The translations under genes were made by a program, and so were the position numbers. DNA of 64,000 nucleotides from NCBI GenBank assembly GCA_009746045.1, contig RPFO01000085.1:126001-190000 (forward strand), read 5' to 3'. The notes below the pieces were generated by a model. That model saw only the letters and a program-made list of their open reading frames with translations. It ran no database searches and had not been told where the DNA came from. This document shows, piece by piece, positions 44,301 through 53,272 of this stretch (the first letter of the stretch is position 1; the number at the start of each line of letters is the position of its first letter). Source of the DNA: Mesostigma viride (taxonomy: Eukaryota; Streptophyta; Mesostigmatophyceae; Mesostigmatales; Mesostigmataceae).

Positions 44301-45111
44301 CGTGACGGATCGTTTACACGCTTCTGGTGGCAAGGAAGGGGGGGGCGGGTCATGGGATGGGCAAAGTGAAGGTATTGGGCTGGTCGTTTTTTGTTGGAAT
44401 TGTAATTTGGACAAGCCAAGTGGTTGTCACACACATACACACACGTAGATGCAACCGCACGTGCACGCATGTCGTTGTACGCGCCTGTGCTCTCATGCAC
44501 ACAGATGCACGCAAGCAAGGGATGGCTAGGTGGGTATGGTATTCTACTGGTTCACCCACTAAAGCTTACCAGCCTTGTGTGTGTGTGTGTGTGTGACAAG
44601 GGGGCAACAACCTTGCAGCAGAGGTGCGATTTTCACAGCGGCTTGCGGGGGATTGTTGTATGCTCTGGTTCATCCCTTGCCATGTACAAGTTCTTTCCTC
44701 TTGTCCAGGGCGCAGATTAGCCAGTTGTGCTGGCGGTTGCCTCCCTCAGGCTGAACAGCGCCGCCCCTCACATGTATCCTGCAGTAGCATGGTGCTTTCT
44801 GCAATTTTTATGCATCAAACCAGCAAGGCGTACATGGTTGCCATGATGCCCACGGCTGCCTTGTCTGGGCTGACAAATGGCTTCCATTTCTTTTGTTGAC
44901 ACCTGTCTCTTGTACGCTTCAGACCGGCAAGGTGTACGTTGTGGGCGCCAAGGACCCGCGCGGCCCCAACATCCTGCGCTGGACGATGAAGGACAGCATC
45001 ATGGAGGCCGTGGAGGACGCCAAGAAGTTCCTCAACAACCCCAATGCAAACGTCACCTACTGGAACTGCCCACCCATCGGCTACGCGCGCGTCAAGGCCG
45101 CGCCGGCCTAA
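34557..45111 (+). CDS. LarA-like protein (nickel-dependent lactate racemase superfamily, DUF2088), probable plastid leader
   Basis: Seven exons: 34557-35207, 37460-37686, 38476-38658, 39531-39687, 41788-42093, 43326-43481, 44923-45111. All introns are GT-AG, phases are consistent, and the product is about 622 aa. Residues 1-64 (Met-Ala-Ser start, Ser/Ala/Lys/Arg-rich, few acidic residues) look like a chloroplast transit peptide; a second ATG at 34749 would give the mature form. LarA-type features: Asp-Asp-Val-Ser-Ile-Pro (near 169), Leu-His-Arg (His near 212), Gly-Gly-Tyr-Lys (Lys near 288, aligned with the cofactor-bearing lysine) and Arg-His-Asn-His-Asp (near 304). The usual Pro-His before the Gly-Gly motif is Asn-Tyr here. 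LarA itself interconverts D- and L-lactate with a nickel-pincer nucleotide; relatives use other hydroxyacids, so the substrate is unknown. The C-terminal half matches a longer bacterial subtype, suggesting an old bacterial origin. Confidence 0.85.
35208..35330 (+). mobile_element. Minimal LINE 3'-end insertion at the intron 1 donor, 17-bp target duplication
   Basis: GTATGCCCCGTGTGGTG occurs at 35208-35224 and again at 35314-35330. Between them lie GCATGCCTTTGCGCATGACA plus CGCAAG (35225-35250) and a (TACT)n tail (35251-35313). The 26-bp piece and tail equal the 3' end of the LINE at 46640-48742 (same phrase at about 48697-48742). The first duplication copy starts with the GT of the donor. A weaker third copy of the phrase follows at 35338. 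Confidence 0.7.
35480..35578. repeat. (GGGT)n microsatellite in LarA-like intron 1
   Basis: About 24 GGGT units on the sense strand with one GGGC variant. Four GGG runs with 1-base loops are strong G-quadruplex formers in DNA and RNA. Confidence 0.9.
36445..36974. repeat. (ACCC)n then (GACC)n and (AACC)n microsatellites in LarA-like intron 1
   Basis: (ACCC)n runs from about 36445 to 36619, then (GACC)n with GACG variants to about 36955, then a few AACC units. The unit shifts by single substitutions (ACCC to GACC to AACC). The (ACCC)n part is complementary to the (GGGT)n tract at 35480-35578 in the same intron. Confidence 0.9.
37248..37459 (+). repeat. Degenerate copies of the exon 2 acceptor in LarA-like intron 1
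   Basis: The real acceptor is CTCACAG before GACGAGTTCCGTCACATCTG (exon from 37460). Upstream copies are CCCACAG before GACGATCTCTGCCCCTTCTG (from 37344) and AAAG before GACCAGTTGCTCCCCATGAG (from about 37248), spaced about 96 and 116 bp. Each has a long pyrimidine stretch ahead of it. Confidence 0.55.
38229..38475 (+). repeat. Degenerate copies of the exon 3 acceptor in LarA-like intron 2
   Basis: The real exon begins CATGGTCCACTACGAC at 38476 after GGCAG. A copy, CCCAG before CATGGTCCACTCAAC, starts at 38394, and a weaker one (CAACATGGTCCGCCACAAC) lies near 38226. The phrase TTCTTTAACTGC is also doubled at about 38371 and 38421. Confidence 0.6.
38700..38870. repeat. (GGGT)n / GGGGT-rich tract after the exon 3 donor
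   Basis: It begins 40 bp after the donor GTGGGTGTGTGG and looks like an expansion of donor-derived GGGT/GGGGT units, preceded by two copies of GGTCACTA-GCGGGTGGG. It is G-quadruplex prone on the sense strand. Confidence 0.75.
39366..39528. repeat. (CAC)n trinucleotide tract ending at the exon 4 acceptor
   Basis: About 54 CAC units run directly into CCAG, the acceptor of the exon starting at 39531. The last upstream AG is at about 39313, so the real acceptor is the first AG after roughly 216 bases. The tract replaces the usual pyrimidine-rich region. Its plus-strand His run and minus-strand Val/Gly runs are not evidence of a gene. Confidence 0.9.
39688..40070 (+). repeat. Degenerate copies of the exon 4 end and donor in LarA-like intron 4
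   Basis: The exon ends GGGCTGCTGCAG before GTGAGC. Similar junctions follow: TCTGCGGCAG/GTGAGG (39738), TGCTGCTGGAG/GTGGGA (39792), CCTGCTGCAG/GCGAAG (39864), GGGTTGCTGAAG/GTGGGG (39976) and CGGGCTGCTTCAG/GTGGGG (40059). Spacing is 50-112 bp. Confidence 0.55.
40107..40236. repeat. Two-copy 65-bp tandem duplication in LarA-like intron 4
   Basis: GCGCTTGAAGCATTGTATTG with its following 45 bp (ending GATGTGTCGTAAG) is repeated almost exactly at 40172-40236. Confidence 0.85.
40426..41148. repeat. 51-bp tandem array, 14 copies, in LarA-like intron 4
   Basis: The unit contains AAGGGCCTTGCCTATG, TTGCTGGGATAYGAAAGCGA and TGGCTCCCCTGTRTC. Since 51 is a multiple of 3 the array reads open in several frames as a 17-residue repeat, but it lies between exons with well-defined splice sites and is not coding. 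A diverged fifteenth unit at about 41176 is separated from the array by an AT-rich insertion containing ATTAATTAATTA. Confidence 0.9.
41680..41785 (+). repeat. Duplicated C-tract units forming the exon 5 acceptor region
   Basis: Four C runs of 9-18 bases alternate with TGGTGTTCAT, GCGTTCATG and GGTGTTCATGA, so the pyrimidine tract itself has been tandemly multiplied. The acceptor is CTCCCCAG at 41780-41787. Confidence 0.7.
42062..42450 (+). repeat. Tandem copies of the exon 5 end and donor in LarA-like intron 5
   Basis: The exon end plus donor (CAGTTCTTCGAGGAG/GTGAGG) at 42062-42122 is repeated nearly exactly at 42123-42185 (CAGTTCTTCGGGGAG/GTGAGG). Weaker copies follow: GTCTTTGAGGAG/GTGAGG (about 42260), TTTGGGAGCAG/GTCGAG (about 42379) and TTTGGGAGCAG/GTGAGG (about 42428). 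Confidence 0.75.
42720..42830. repeat. Short tandem repeat in LarA-like intron 5
   Basis: Copies of TGTTGCCCTCAAGCTG and GCGCTCGC alternate here. No other function is seen. Confidence 0.5.
43482..44280 (+). repeat. 47-bp tandem array, 17 copies, each carrying an exon-end/5' splice-site copy
   Basis: Exon 6 ends CATGGGATGGATAAG at 43481, before GTGAGG. I count 17 units of 47 bp, each starting GTGAGGTGAAG or GTGCGGTGAAG, then TAGCCCACGCTT, and ending GGGATGGACAAG. Every unit boundary therefore recreates the exon-donor junction. Substitutions are few (GAC/GCC, AAG/GAG, TTA/TAA). The array ends where GTTGGTGGGG replaces the donor at 44281. Use of any donor but the first would add the in-frame stop TGA two codons into the unit. 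Confidence 0.9.
44577..44596. repeat. (TG)n dinucleotide repeat
   Basis: A pure TG run in LarA-like intron 6. Confidence 0.8.
44819..44922 (+). repeat. Degenerate copy of the exon 7 start in LarA-like intron 6
   Basis: ACCAGCAAGGCGTACATGGT at 44819 matches the exon 7 start ACCGGCAAGGTGTACGTTGT at 44923, 104 bp away. The upstream copy has lost its acceptor AG (TCAA instead of TCAG). Confidence 0.6.
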
Positions 45112-45733
45112 ATTTTTGAAAAAGGGCACGAAGCAATTGTTGGGCCGCCCAAGTTTGCAAAATGGGGAGAAGCAACGTTCGGGCGTTTTACCGTGCATGG
45201 GACCCTGCTGATGCTGTCCGAACGCAGCACGGGATTCCAACTTAACGTGGCTGCCATTTTTTGGTGTGATAGTGAAAGTGAGATGAGTTAGGAAGACCAA
45301 GAGTAAAGGTAACACGGGTCCAGGTGGCTTCTGACGAGCAGGAGCCCAGACAGTGTTAGGGGGGAGCCCGCCCTTGCCATGTGTTCGGCTGCTCATACAG
45401 GTGGACGCACAAGTGAGGGGAATGTGACCACAGACAAGTCTCGTCCACCGGGGCGTACAGTTGTCTGATCGAGCACACTGAAGAGAAGCACAGTTGCGGC
45501 TTGGCGCGTCCAACTTTGAGTGTTACGCGTCCAACATCGTCTCACCTTGCACAGCTGATACATCCAGAAGCCAGTGATAAGAAGAATATTTTTAAAGCAT
45601 CTAGCAATTTAGATTGTTGACAGGTGTAAGCCAGTGACTATGTTGTAAAGCGTGTTTGTATACGTATCCAAGCGTGTTTGTATACGCACCCTAGCGTGTT
45701 CACGCATTTTGAGGCAACGCGTGTTACCATTAA
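45112..45733. other. Downstream flank of the LarA-like gene
   Basis: Likely the 3' UTR and intergenic DNA. No second gene is seen. A short repeated phrase (TAAAGCGTGTTTGTATACG / CAAGCGTGTTTGTATACGC) lies at about 45646-45690. Confidence 0.4.
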
Positions 45734-45905
45734 TTAATTAGGAACATAACTCCGTTGGGAGTATATGTAGCACATAGCCCTGAGAAGGGGCATATGGCTT
45801 TTAATACACTCTTGGCTACTTCCTGCAGGTGGGGGAATGTAAACTGCCACCTACTCTGGGTGCACAAAATGCACCTGCCCACCACTGTATTCAGGCGTGT
45901 TACCA
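45734..45905 (-). mobile_element. SINE-like repeat, minus-strand copy
   Basis: Reverse complement of the 3' half of the element at 46243-46485, with an inverted ATTAATTAA tail at its left end. It contains AACATAACTCCGTTGGGAGT and GGGGCATATGGCTTTTAATA. The two copies point away from each other across about 340 bp. Confidence 0.6.
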
Positions 45906-46242
45906 TGGTCCAGTGATGATTCCGTGAAAACGTAATTACAGAGGCATGTGACTTAATGCGCTTGGCAGAAGTGGCAAGTTGCAATGCCTATATAAGAGGC
46001 ATCTATGCATGGTAAAAAAAGTTACCCCCATTCACTCACATGTGGACATCTTAATCCAAAGTTTACGTTCAGTTATCAAATTATGCAGCATGACCGGCTA
46101 GGAATCATTCATGGGATTGATGTGCAGCCACAATGTTTATTGACCATATATCATGCACGGGACCTCGATCGATAGTACCATTGTTACCATTCCACAAATT
46201 TAGGGTGTAAGCGCGCTGGCACCTGTGGCTGGCCATGGCACA
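45906..46242. other. Unassigned spacer between two SINE-like copies
   Basis: AT-richer sequence with no gene recognised. Confidence 0.4.
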
Positions 46243-46485
46243 TGCCCTTGCCCTTGTATAGCCATGATGATCTTCCCCCCCATGACATACTCCCCCTTAG
46301 CTGGGCATAGTGTGAAGATCATGAGGGTGCAGGTGCCTTGGTGCACCTAGAGCAAGTGTTGCTTACATTCCCACCCTTGCAGGAAGTAGCCCAGAATGTA
46401 TTAAAAGCCATATGCCCCCTCTCAGGGATATGTGCTACATGTACTCCCAACGGAGTTATGTTTCTAATTAATTAATTAATTAATG
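46243..46485 (+). mobile_element. SINE-like repeat, plus-strand copy, (TTAA)n tail
   Basis: Nearly full-length relative of 7737-7983. It shares TGTATAGCCATGATGATCTTC, GCACCTAGAGCAAGTGTTGC and CTCAGGGATATGTGCTACAT, and ends in (TTAA)n rather than (TAA)n. Confidence 0.6.
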
Positions 46486-46639
46486 GCAGCTAACGATCTT
46501 TAGGCATCCTTTCAGATGCCTCTCACTATGGTACATCATGGAACTCATGGTACATATTCGCCCATGGCTTGTGCATGCACATTGTTTAATGAATTGATTT
46601 ACACGTAACTACTGCGCCCAGGCCAAAATATCGGGGGCC

Positions 46640-48742
46640 CCTGGCCTGCCCCCCCCGCTTGACCCCGCTGCAGCTGCACGCCCTGCAGCCACCCGACGCG
46701 GCCCCATTGAGCCCCCGCAGGCGCCAACCAGTGAGACGGACTACCTGGTCCCACCGCTCTCCGCCCCCCTGGTGGACGGCCCTAATGACGAGTGGACTCC
46801 CCAGGAATGGGCTGCTGCCATCTCCACCCTCCGCAATGATGCTGCCATGGGAGTGGACTTAATATTTCACCGGAGTTGGTTAAGATGCCTGAGCTTGAGC
46901 CTTTCCTCCGGGGTGTTTGCAACTGGATTCTACGAGATGACCTTCCCCCGCCGACGTATTGGAAGACCGCTGTCCGGGTCATGCTCTACAAGGGCAATTA
47001 TAAGGGGTCCGCCGCGGATACCGGCAACTTCCGCGGCGTATGCCTCCAAAGCTGCGTGCTGAAAGTCTTCATGCATGCGTCTCCTGCTGAACTGCATGCG
47101 CGCCAGCCTCGATCCCCACCTAGGTGAGTCCCAGATGGGCTTCCGTGTTGGTCACAATTGTTTTATGGTCACCATTACCCCGCGCCGCCTGATCGAGGAA
47201 GTGGGCCGCCTGGCCCCCGGCCTCTTGCATGCCCTTGCTATTGATCTTCGTGGATTACACCAAGGCATTCGATACGGTTATATGGGACGCCCTGTGGGTG
47301 GTCCTTCACCTGTTCCGTGTCCCATCGTACATTGTTGAGATCATCCGCCAGTTCTATGAAGGGTCCCAAGCCCAGGTCCGTACCGCCGACGGCGTCACTC
47401 CGGGCTCCGGCGTTCCCCCTGCACACTGGGGTGTGGAAGGGCTGTGTCACTGCTCTCCCCGTATCTATTCATCATTATGGTGGACTATATTATGCGGCGT
47501 GCACAAGCCCGCTTCGCCCGGGTGGAGGGGCGCCCGCCGCGGATCGAGTTCACGGAGTACAACAGCTACGGCAGGTTGACCCACCCTACCGCCTGAGCGA
47601 TCTGATATCTACGCTGATGACACGACGCTCGTGAAAACCCCGGAGTCAGCCCAACTCTGGCTAGTCAGCTTATCACTGGAAGCGCGGGCGGTGGGGCTTA
47701 TGATCAGCAAGAAAACGGAGGTCATGGCCATCGGCTTCCCTGCTGGGATAGCCCCACCCACCCTCCTCTTGCTGGACGGCAGCCCCGTCCCCCCGGCGAC
47801 TCGCTTCAAGCTCCTTGGCAGCTGGCTTCCCTCCACGGCCGGCGACATCAACACCCGTATTGGCCAGGCCTGGGCGGCCCTCCGCCGCCTCGACAGGTTC
47901 TGGACCTGCCGCTACCTGAGTGAGCGACGCAAGCGCATTCTGTTCAAGGCCCTTGTCCTCAGCATCCTCCTTTACGGCTGCGAGGCGTGGACCCTGGACC
48001 AGGCGCTGAGCCAGCAGCTTGACGGCACCGTCACTCGAATGCTCCGTCATATCCTCAGCGTCCGCTACCAAGAACGCCGCACCCGGGCCGAGCTCTACTG
48101 CGAGCTCCCTCTTGTCACCCATACCATCCGACACCGCCTCCTCCTCTTTGCCGGCCATCTTGCCCACACAGACCAGGTGAATAGCGATGTGGGCCCTGCC
48201 GGGGGGCTTAAGACGGGCCAACCAGGTAGACACCTCCTCCTATGGCAGGGTCCCCTTGTCCCATCGCAAACCATGCACTGGCAAACTTGGGCGCGCCCGG
48301 CACCGGCGCGGCGCGACCCGGACCTATGTGACACAACTGCTTGAAGATGCAGGGCTTCTGGGACTATCCGTACTCCGCGCCCGCATGATTGACAAGGAGA
48401 AATGGGCTGCCATGTGCGATAAGCACCTAGTTCCTGAGGGGTATGCTCCTGTTTTCTCCCCACGGGCCCCGCGGCCCGTTGCTAGCCAGGGTAGAAGTCT
48501 GCAGGTGGAGGTTATTGGCGCCCTGAGGATAGCCGCTACACTACCGCCTCGTCTGCCATTACAGTAGAGGACAGCTCGGATGAGGATTACATGATCTCCA
48601 TCTAGTGCTTAAATTGGTTGGGGAATGTTGCAGACGATATTTGTTTAAAATTTTGTGTAATTATTTTTTTCTATTGAGATTAGCATAGTACTCCGTGGCA
48701 TGCCTTTGCGCATGACACGCAAGTACTTACTTACTTACTTAC
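46640..48742 (+). pseudogene. Dead LINE ORF2 with reverse transcriptase domain and (TACT)n tail
   Basis: RT blocks are visible in shifting frames: a Gly-Asn-Phe-Arg-Gly-Val block (about 47020), Gln-Met-Gly-Phe-Arg (about 47130), Val-Asp-Tyr-Thr-Lys-Ala-Phe-Asp (A motif, about 47250) and Tyr-Ala-Asp-Asp (catalytic C motif, about 47610). The post-RT segment follows (Leu-Tyr-Gly-Cys-Glu-Ala-Trp, Arg-Met-Leu-Arg, Ala-Gly-His, about 47960-48160). At least three frameshifts and a stop near 47595 kill it. The 5' end with any endonuclease is missing. The 3' end is GTGGCATGCCTTTGCGCATG, ACACGCAAG and (TACT)n, the same end seen as a stub in LarA-like intron 1. Confidence 0.85.
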
Positions 48743-49128
48743 TGCGTCACGTGAGCATAAGTCGCAACGTGTGCATGTGCATACCCTATGGATATCCCCA
48801 CATGCATATGAGAATAAAGATTGAAGGCATCGATCATGACAATCGCTAGATTTCTCCGGTGTCCCCATGTAACCCAGGCGCCTGCAGCTAGAGCTGCCTT
48901 CTGGTTGTGCACTAATGTGGTTGCACTCCCTCTGGTGCCTTATAAATCCTAACCGAAAGGGGACCCCGGCATTCCCTCAGACATTGAGTCCACATAACAA
49001 ACATGAATGTGTTTAGTGACAAGCTATACCAACCATATCCGCCCCCACCCCCTGCTCCATTACATCCCATGTTCCCCCCCCACTGGGGACTTATGCTCAC
49101 GTGACGCAGTCACGTGTCTATTAATTAC
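48743..49128. repeat. Inverted pair of CACGTG-tail repeats flanking unassigned DNA
   Basis: CTGCGTCACGTGAGCATAAG at about 48741-48760 is the reverse complement of CTTATGCTCACGTGACGCAG at 49089-49108. The right copy (49066-49128) carries the full motif with both CACGTG hexamers and an ATTAATTA tail. Nothing else is recognised between them. Confidence 0.5.
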
Positions 49129-49252
49129 ACTGGTCAGTGGTCAACCATATGAATTATACCAACCATGCCCAAGCAAGCTGACCCCATAGGGGCGGGGTCA
49201 CCCTCGTGACACATACAACATAGTAGCCCTTGTGGACCATTGATCAGCAGCA

Positions 49253-50320
49253 TCAGACGCGTTGGTCCCCGCATTTAGAGATGGGCAAGAGGGGGACCGC
49301 CTCCTCATCGGGCTGCGCATATGATAGTTTACCACTCCTGGGGGACGCGCCGCCAGCTGGCGAGCCCGCTGCGCCCTCGAGGTGTGCCGGGAGCAAGAAG
49401 TAGAACTGCATGGATATGGCGATGATGAGGATGGCCACGATGAGCGGGGCCGTGGGGCGCGTGCCAAACAGAAGGAACGAGGCGGCCATGGTGGTGACCA
49501 TCTCCAGGGAGGACGCGTAGGACTTGATGATGTTGTCGGAGAATTTTATGATCCAGGAGACGAGGAGCCCTGAGAGGGAGAAGACAGCGACCACGCCCGC
49601 GGTCCATGCCGAGTAGCCCTCGAATATGCGCAGCCGCGCCCAGAAGGCCATCGAGAGGTAGCGGTCTGGGTGGTGGAGCGCGAGGTGCAGCATGTTGAAC
49701 AGCACACCAAAGGAGTAAAGCTGCAGGTTTTGCCAGTATAAGGAGTCATCGTTCTGCTTGAGCACGTATTCACTGTAGACGTTGGCCAGGCTGGACAGGC
49801 AGACGCCGGCGATGCCCAAGAGGTAGCCGACAGGGGGCCGTTTTAGGAGCGGGCCGCCTTGGCACCCGGATAACTGCGAGGTGAAGGCCGCGAGCGGCAC
49901 GAGCAGGAGGGCTAGCCACTGGAAGCGGCTGAGGTGCCGTTTCAAGATGATCGTGAAGAGTATTCCGGTCGAGATGATCTTGAGGTTGGCGAGGATTTGG
50001 AACGCGGCGGGGTCGAGGTGGCGTAGCGTGAGAAAGGACAGGTTGTTCTGCACGAGGTAGAGCAAGGACGGGACCAGGAAGCGGAGGCATGTTCGCCACT
50101 CGGATGTGATGCGGACGCTGGACGGTCTTCGGACGACTGCACAGAGCAGTAAACCAGAGCTGACGATAAGCTTGGTGAATTCCACCAGCAGCGGCACCGT
50201 GGCCGGGTCGTAGGGATATACCCCATCGACTTTGCTGGCCGTGGTAACGATGCCTTGGGCCGACTGGACGACAGCCAGAGTTACGGCAACAACGATGACT
50301 CTCATGGTGGAGGCCGCCAT
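49253..50320 (-). CDS. Nucleotide-sugar transporter (SLC35A / CMP-sialic acid transporter-like), intronless
   Basis: A 355-residue single-exon gene from an ATG at 50320 (a second ATG at 50305). It should exchange a nucleotide sugar for the nucleoside monophosphate across the Golgi or ER membrane. About ten hydrophobic segments are seen. Family blocks: Tyr-Leu-Val-Gln-Asn-Asn-Leu with Leu-Asp-Pro-Ala-Ala-Phe-Gln-Ile-Leu (about residues 88-112), Leu-Lys-Ile-Ile-Ser-Thr, Ser-Arg-Phe-Gln-Trp-Leu (about 130), Ser-Glu-Tyr-Val-Leu-Lys ... Trp-Gln-Asn-Leu-Gln-Leu-Tyr (about 184-205) and Lys-Phe-Ser-Asp-Asn-Ile-Ile-Lys-Ser-Tyr (about 262). Length and order suit the family. The substrate (CMP-sugar, UDP-galactose or other) cannot be read from the sequence. 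Lack of introns contrasts with the other three genes and may mean a retrocopy, though the frame is intact. Confidence 0.88.
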   Translation of the reverse strand: MAASTMRVIVVAVTLAVVQSAQGIVTTASKVDGVYPYDPATVPLLVEFTKLIVSSGLLLCAVVRRPSSVRITSEWRTCLRFLVPSLLYLVQNNLSFLTLRHLDPAAFQILANLKIISTGILFTIILKRHLSRFQWLALLLVPLAAFTSQLSGCQGGPLLKRPPVGYLLGIAGVCLSSLANVYSEYVLKQNDDSLYWQNLQLYSFGVLFNMLHLALHHPDRYLSMAFWARLRIFEGYSAWTAGVVAVFSLSGLLVSWIIKFSDNIIKSYASSLEMVTTMAASFLLFGTRPTAPLIVAILIIAISMQFYFLLPAHLEGAAGSPAGGASPRSGKLSYAQPDEEAVPLLPISKCGDQRV

Positions 50321-50996
50321 AAGACCGACAGTAAACTATCGATATCCACTTATAGCCAATGCCCGCCATGAGCGCCTTCCAGCAGTCATTTCGCTGTGAG
50401 GATATGTGCGGCTGCGCGTAGCAGTCCTTCCGGCCGTCGCGCCCAACGATATACGTTGGCATGAATTTTCCCCTGCTGCGCGCGATGCAGACGTAATTGT
50501 GGAAAACCGGAATTATTCAGCAAGCATCCCGGCCCCTCTCGACTTAATTCCCTGATATATATTGACGACAGCGGCATGCGCATCCTGGCGAGGCTATTTG
50601 ACAAAGCAAGCTTTAATCCTGGCACGTCAGAACGCAAATTGGCGAAATTGGCAATATGGTTCCGGGTCGAATCTCGTTGTGTGATCCATCGATGTGATGG
50701 TGACTTGCAAGTTGCAAGTGGGTCTGGGTGTAATCCGAGGATTACCTCACTATGTTTGTTGTCCTGTCACTGGCACCAGTGACCAGGGGAGACCAGGGGA
50801 AACTACCTATGGGAATGTTGATTACGACCCCCCGCCCCTGCAGCCAAATCAGCCAGGCGCTGCGCTTCCCTGCCCGCTGCTAGCATACGCGCCAAGGATC
50901 ACTGTTCTGTCAGGATATGCCATTTAGCATATGCCTATAATCCTGCCAAGCCCGCAAGGCCAAGCTTGCGTGACCGTCCGAAGTTCGGGCGGACCA
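50321..50996. other. Upstream region of the transporter gene
   Basis: It should include the promoter of the minus-strand transporter. No other gene is recognised. Confidence 0.4.
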
Positions 50997-51812
50997 TATT
51001 TTTCAGACTCATGAGTCTGGATGCGCATCCAGACTCACCCGAGCCTAGTGGCGCGGTACTCCAAGCAGGTCCGTAGCAGGTCCGTAGCCTGCATACACGG
51101 CTCGCCCCTGGACGGCGTGGGACACAACAACAACAACAACAAGGCTCGCCTGTCGGCCGGTGGGCCTGCGGGCGCGTAAATTACTCAATTAGGCGCCGTA
51201 AGTGCAAGACAGCAGACCCCCGGCAGCCATGGCGGGAGAAACATTCCGGATATTAACGGGGGCGGCATGGACATTTACCTAAACGTAGATCGACGTTTCA
51301 ATATCTTGTTTCTAAGCACGCAAGTTAGCGTTAATTTCAATCCGATAGATAAGGCATTTTATCATGGATTTTCTCCAGAGCTTGACAGTGTTTGTCGTGG
51401 ACGACTGGTCCAATCCAGTAAATCAAGGGTCGGCATTACTATCGATTGTTCCTTTGGATTGCTGCATTTGCCAATTGAGCTTCAATTCGAAGAGTGATAT
51501 TGCCTTGTTATGTTGCCAGGCGGAGCAAATGTTGCCAGGCGAGTTACCGTCGACTGTGCTCGCCATCACCTTGCAACAGTTGTAAGTACATGCAACTGGC
51601 GAGCGGGGTTGCTGGTGCTCTTTTCTTTCCTGCGAGCTGTCTTGGTTCTTCTGCGTTGTGCATTGTTTCTCGATGCATGTAGGAGCGCGCATATAAGCGG
51701 GCTTGCTTTCTTTGGGTCAGGTCCCGATGGTTCGTTGTCAATCGAGGGAGCCCATCATAATTATTTTTATTATTTTTATTTTTTATTTTGAAGCAGGCGT
51801 GCTTGCTGGGTA
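50997..51812 (+). repeat. Left arm of a large inverted repeat
   Basis: It starts with nested palindromes (CAGACTCATGAGTCTG, GTCTGGATGCGCATCCAGAC) and continues TCACCCGAGCCTAGTGGCGC. It is homologous over most of its length to the reverse complement of 56085-56764. The arms share small indels (for example an ACAACAACAAC run only in the left arm near 51126). No coding function is recognised. Confidence 0.7.
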
Positions 51813-51885
51813 TGGTTATATACTTGTGGTTATATACTTCATACTTATGGCTATATACTTTATAGTATTGTTCGCTGCCGAGCAG

Positions 51886-52015
51886 CCATGGCTTTCATGG
51901 CTTTCATGGCTGTCATGGCTGTCATGGCTGTCATGGCTGTCATGGCTGTCTTGGCTGTCATGGCTGTCATGGCTGTCATGGCTGTCATGGCTGTCATGGC
52001 TATCATGACTGCCAT
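51886..52015. repeat. 9-bp microsatellite (CATGGCTGT)n
   Basis: About 14 units, with CATGGCTTT and TTGGCTGTC variants at the edges. The same unit occurs in reverse complement at 54717-54892. Confidence 0.85.
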
Positions 52016-53272
52016 TGTTGGCGCCGCTGTCGTCGCATGCATTCAGTACTGCCTAGGTGTCTTGCATCGCTGACTTTTGATGTGCCTGTTTGCATCTCTG
52101 GGTTATTAACATAGCTGTATTGCTTGCATTGGTGGCTGTCTGTGATTGTTTCCCTTGTTGGTGCATGTGGTGATGGAGCATGGGCCTCTGTTGAGAGGTC
52201 ACATAGCACTGACAGTGCTGTACACAATGTGCGGCAATTTTTGCCAGGGCGCCACCTTTCCTCGTCTGAGTGGGCCCCACCCGCAATCAGCCTCAACTAG
52301 ATATCTAGGTACTGGGAGATTGGGGATGTGATATCGTCTTCGTGGTAAGTGCTCGCTGTGCTTGCTGCATATGTGCTGGCTAGTGTTGGCATGTTGCTGG
52401 CTTGCTGGCTTTCTTGCATGCATCATGTGCATCTCTTGCGTTGCTGATGTGAACAGAGGGGTCTGGGCTACATGCGGTTTGCAAGTGCTGCTATCTGCTT
52501 CCGTTGCTGCTATCTGCTACCTTGGCCAGAGCTAAGCTGATGGTGTTCGCCGCCAACAACTGGCTAAGGGCGAGCAGAGCATTTTCAATGCCACTCGAGC
52601 TGCCTACCTCAATCATGAACTTGCTGGATGCATTGGGGTGTTACCCATGTGGTTCACTCTTGTTGGAATAATACCGTGTATCTGTTGCTTTCTCGCGCTC
52701 TACCTGTGTGTACAACTTCCATTACAAACCCAAATGACAGGCTTTTTTGTCTTATTCTTGTACTTGATGTTGCAAGTATATAGCAATACTGTGATCAAAT
52801 ACTGTGACATACCATCTGGGTATGTCATGGAGAAGGCCTGCCTGACTTCCTTATTATTGTACCCACCCCGGTGCAGGAAGGGATTTCACTACATGCATGC
52901 ATTGTAGATGCCCTTGCGAAGTGAGTCCATTGAACCCATCATAGCTTCTCATATATATGCTTGCACGTGGTGCATGTCATGGAATGCGTGCGGCATGATT
53001 CTTGAAAATGCCAGCACGTGCCCTAGGTAATTCAAATCGTTTTGTCGTACCACCGTGGCTCCACATCTGCTCCTTCCATCCACATGCATCACTTGCAGTG
53101 TGGTGTCTCACCATTATTCAATAACATGTGGTCTCTCACCATTAATAACTCGTTCATTCATTTAATTACAGTGATCAAGCGGTCGACCCGATGGGGAGCT
53201 CCGCGGAGCACCCGTGTAATAGGCAAACTCGTACTCCCGTTGGGGAGTCATGCACGTCCGAGTGTTAACCCC
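52016..53272. other. Unassigned interior of the inverted-repeat region
   Basis: No gene or known repeat is recognised. Several short frames are hydrophobic but none has family features. Confidence 0.35.
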
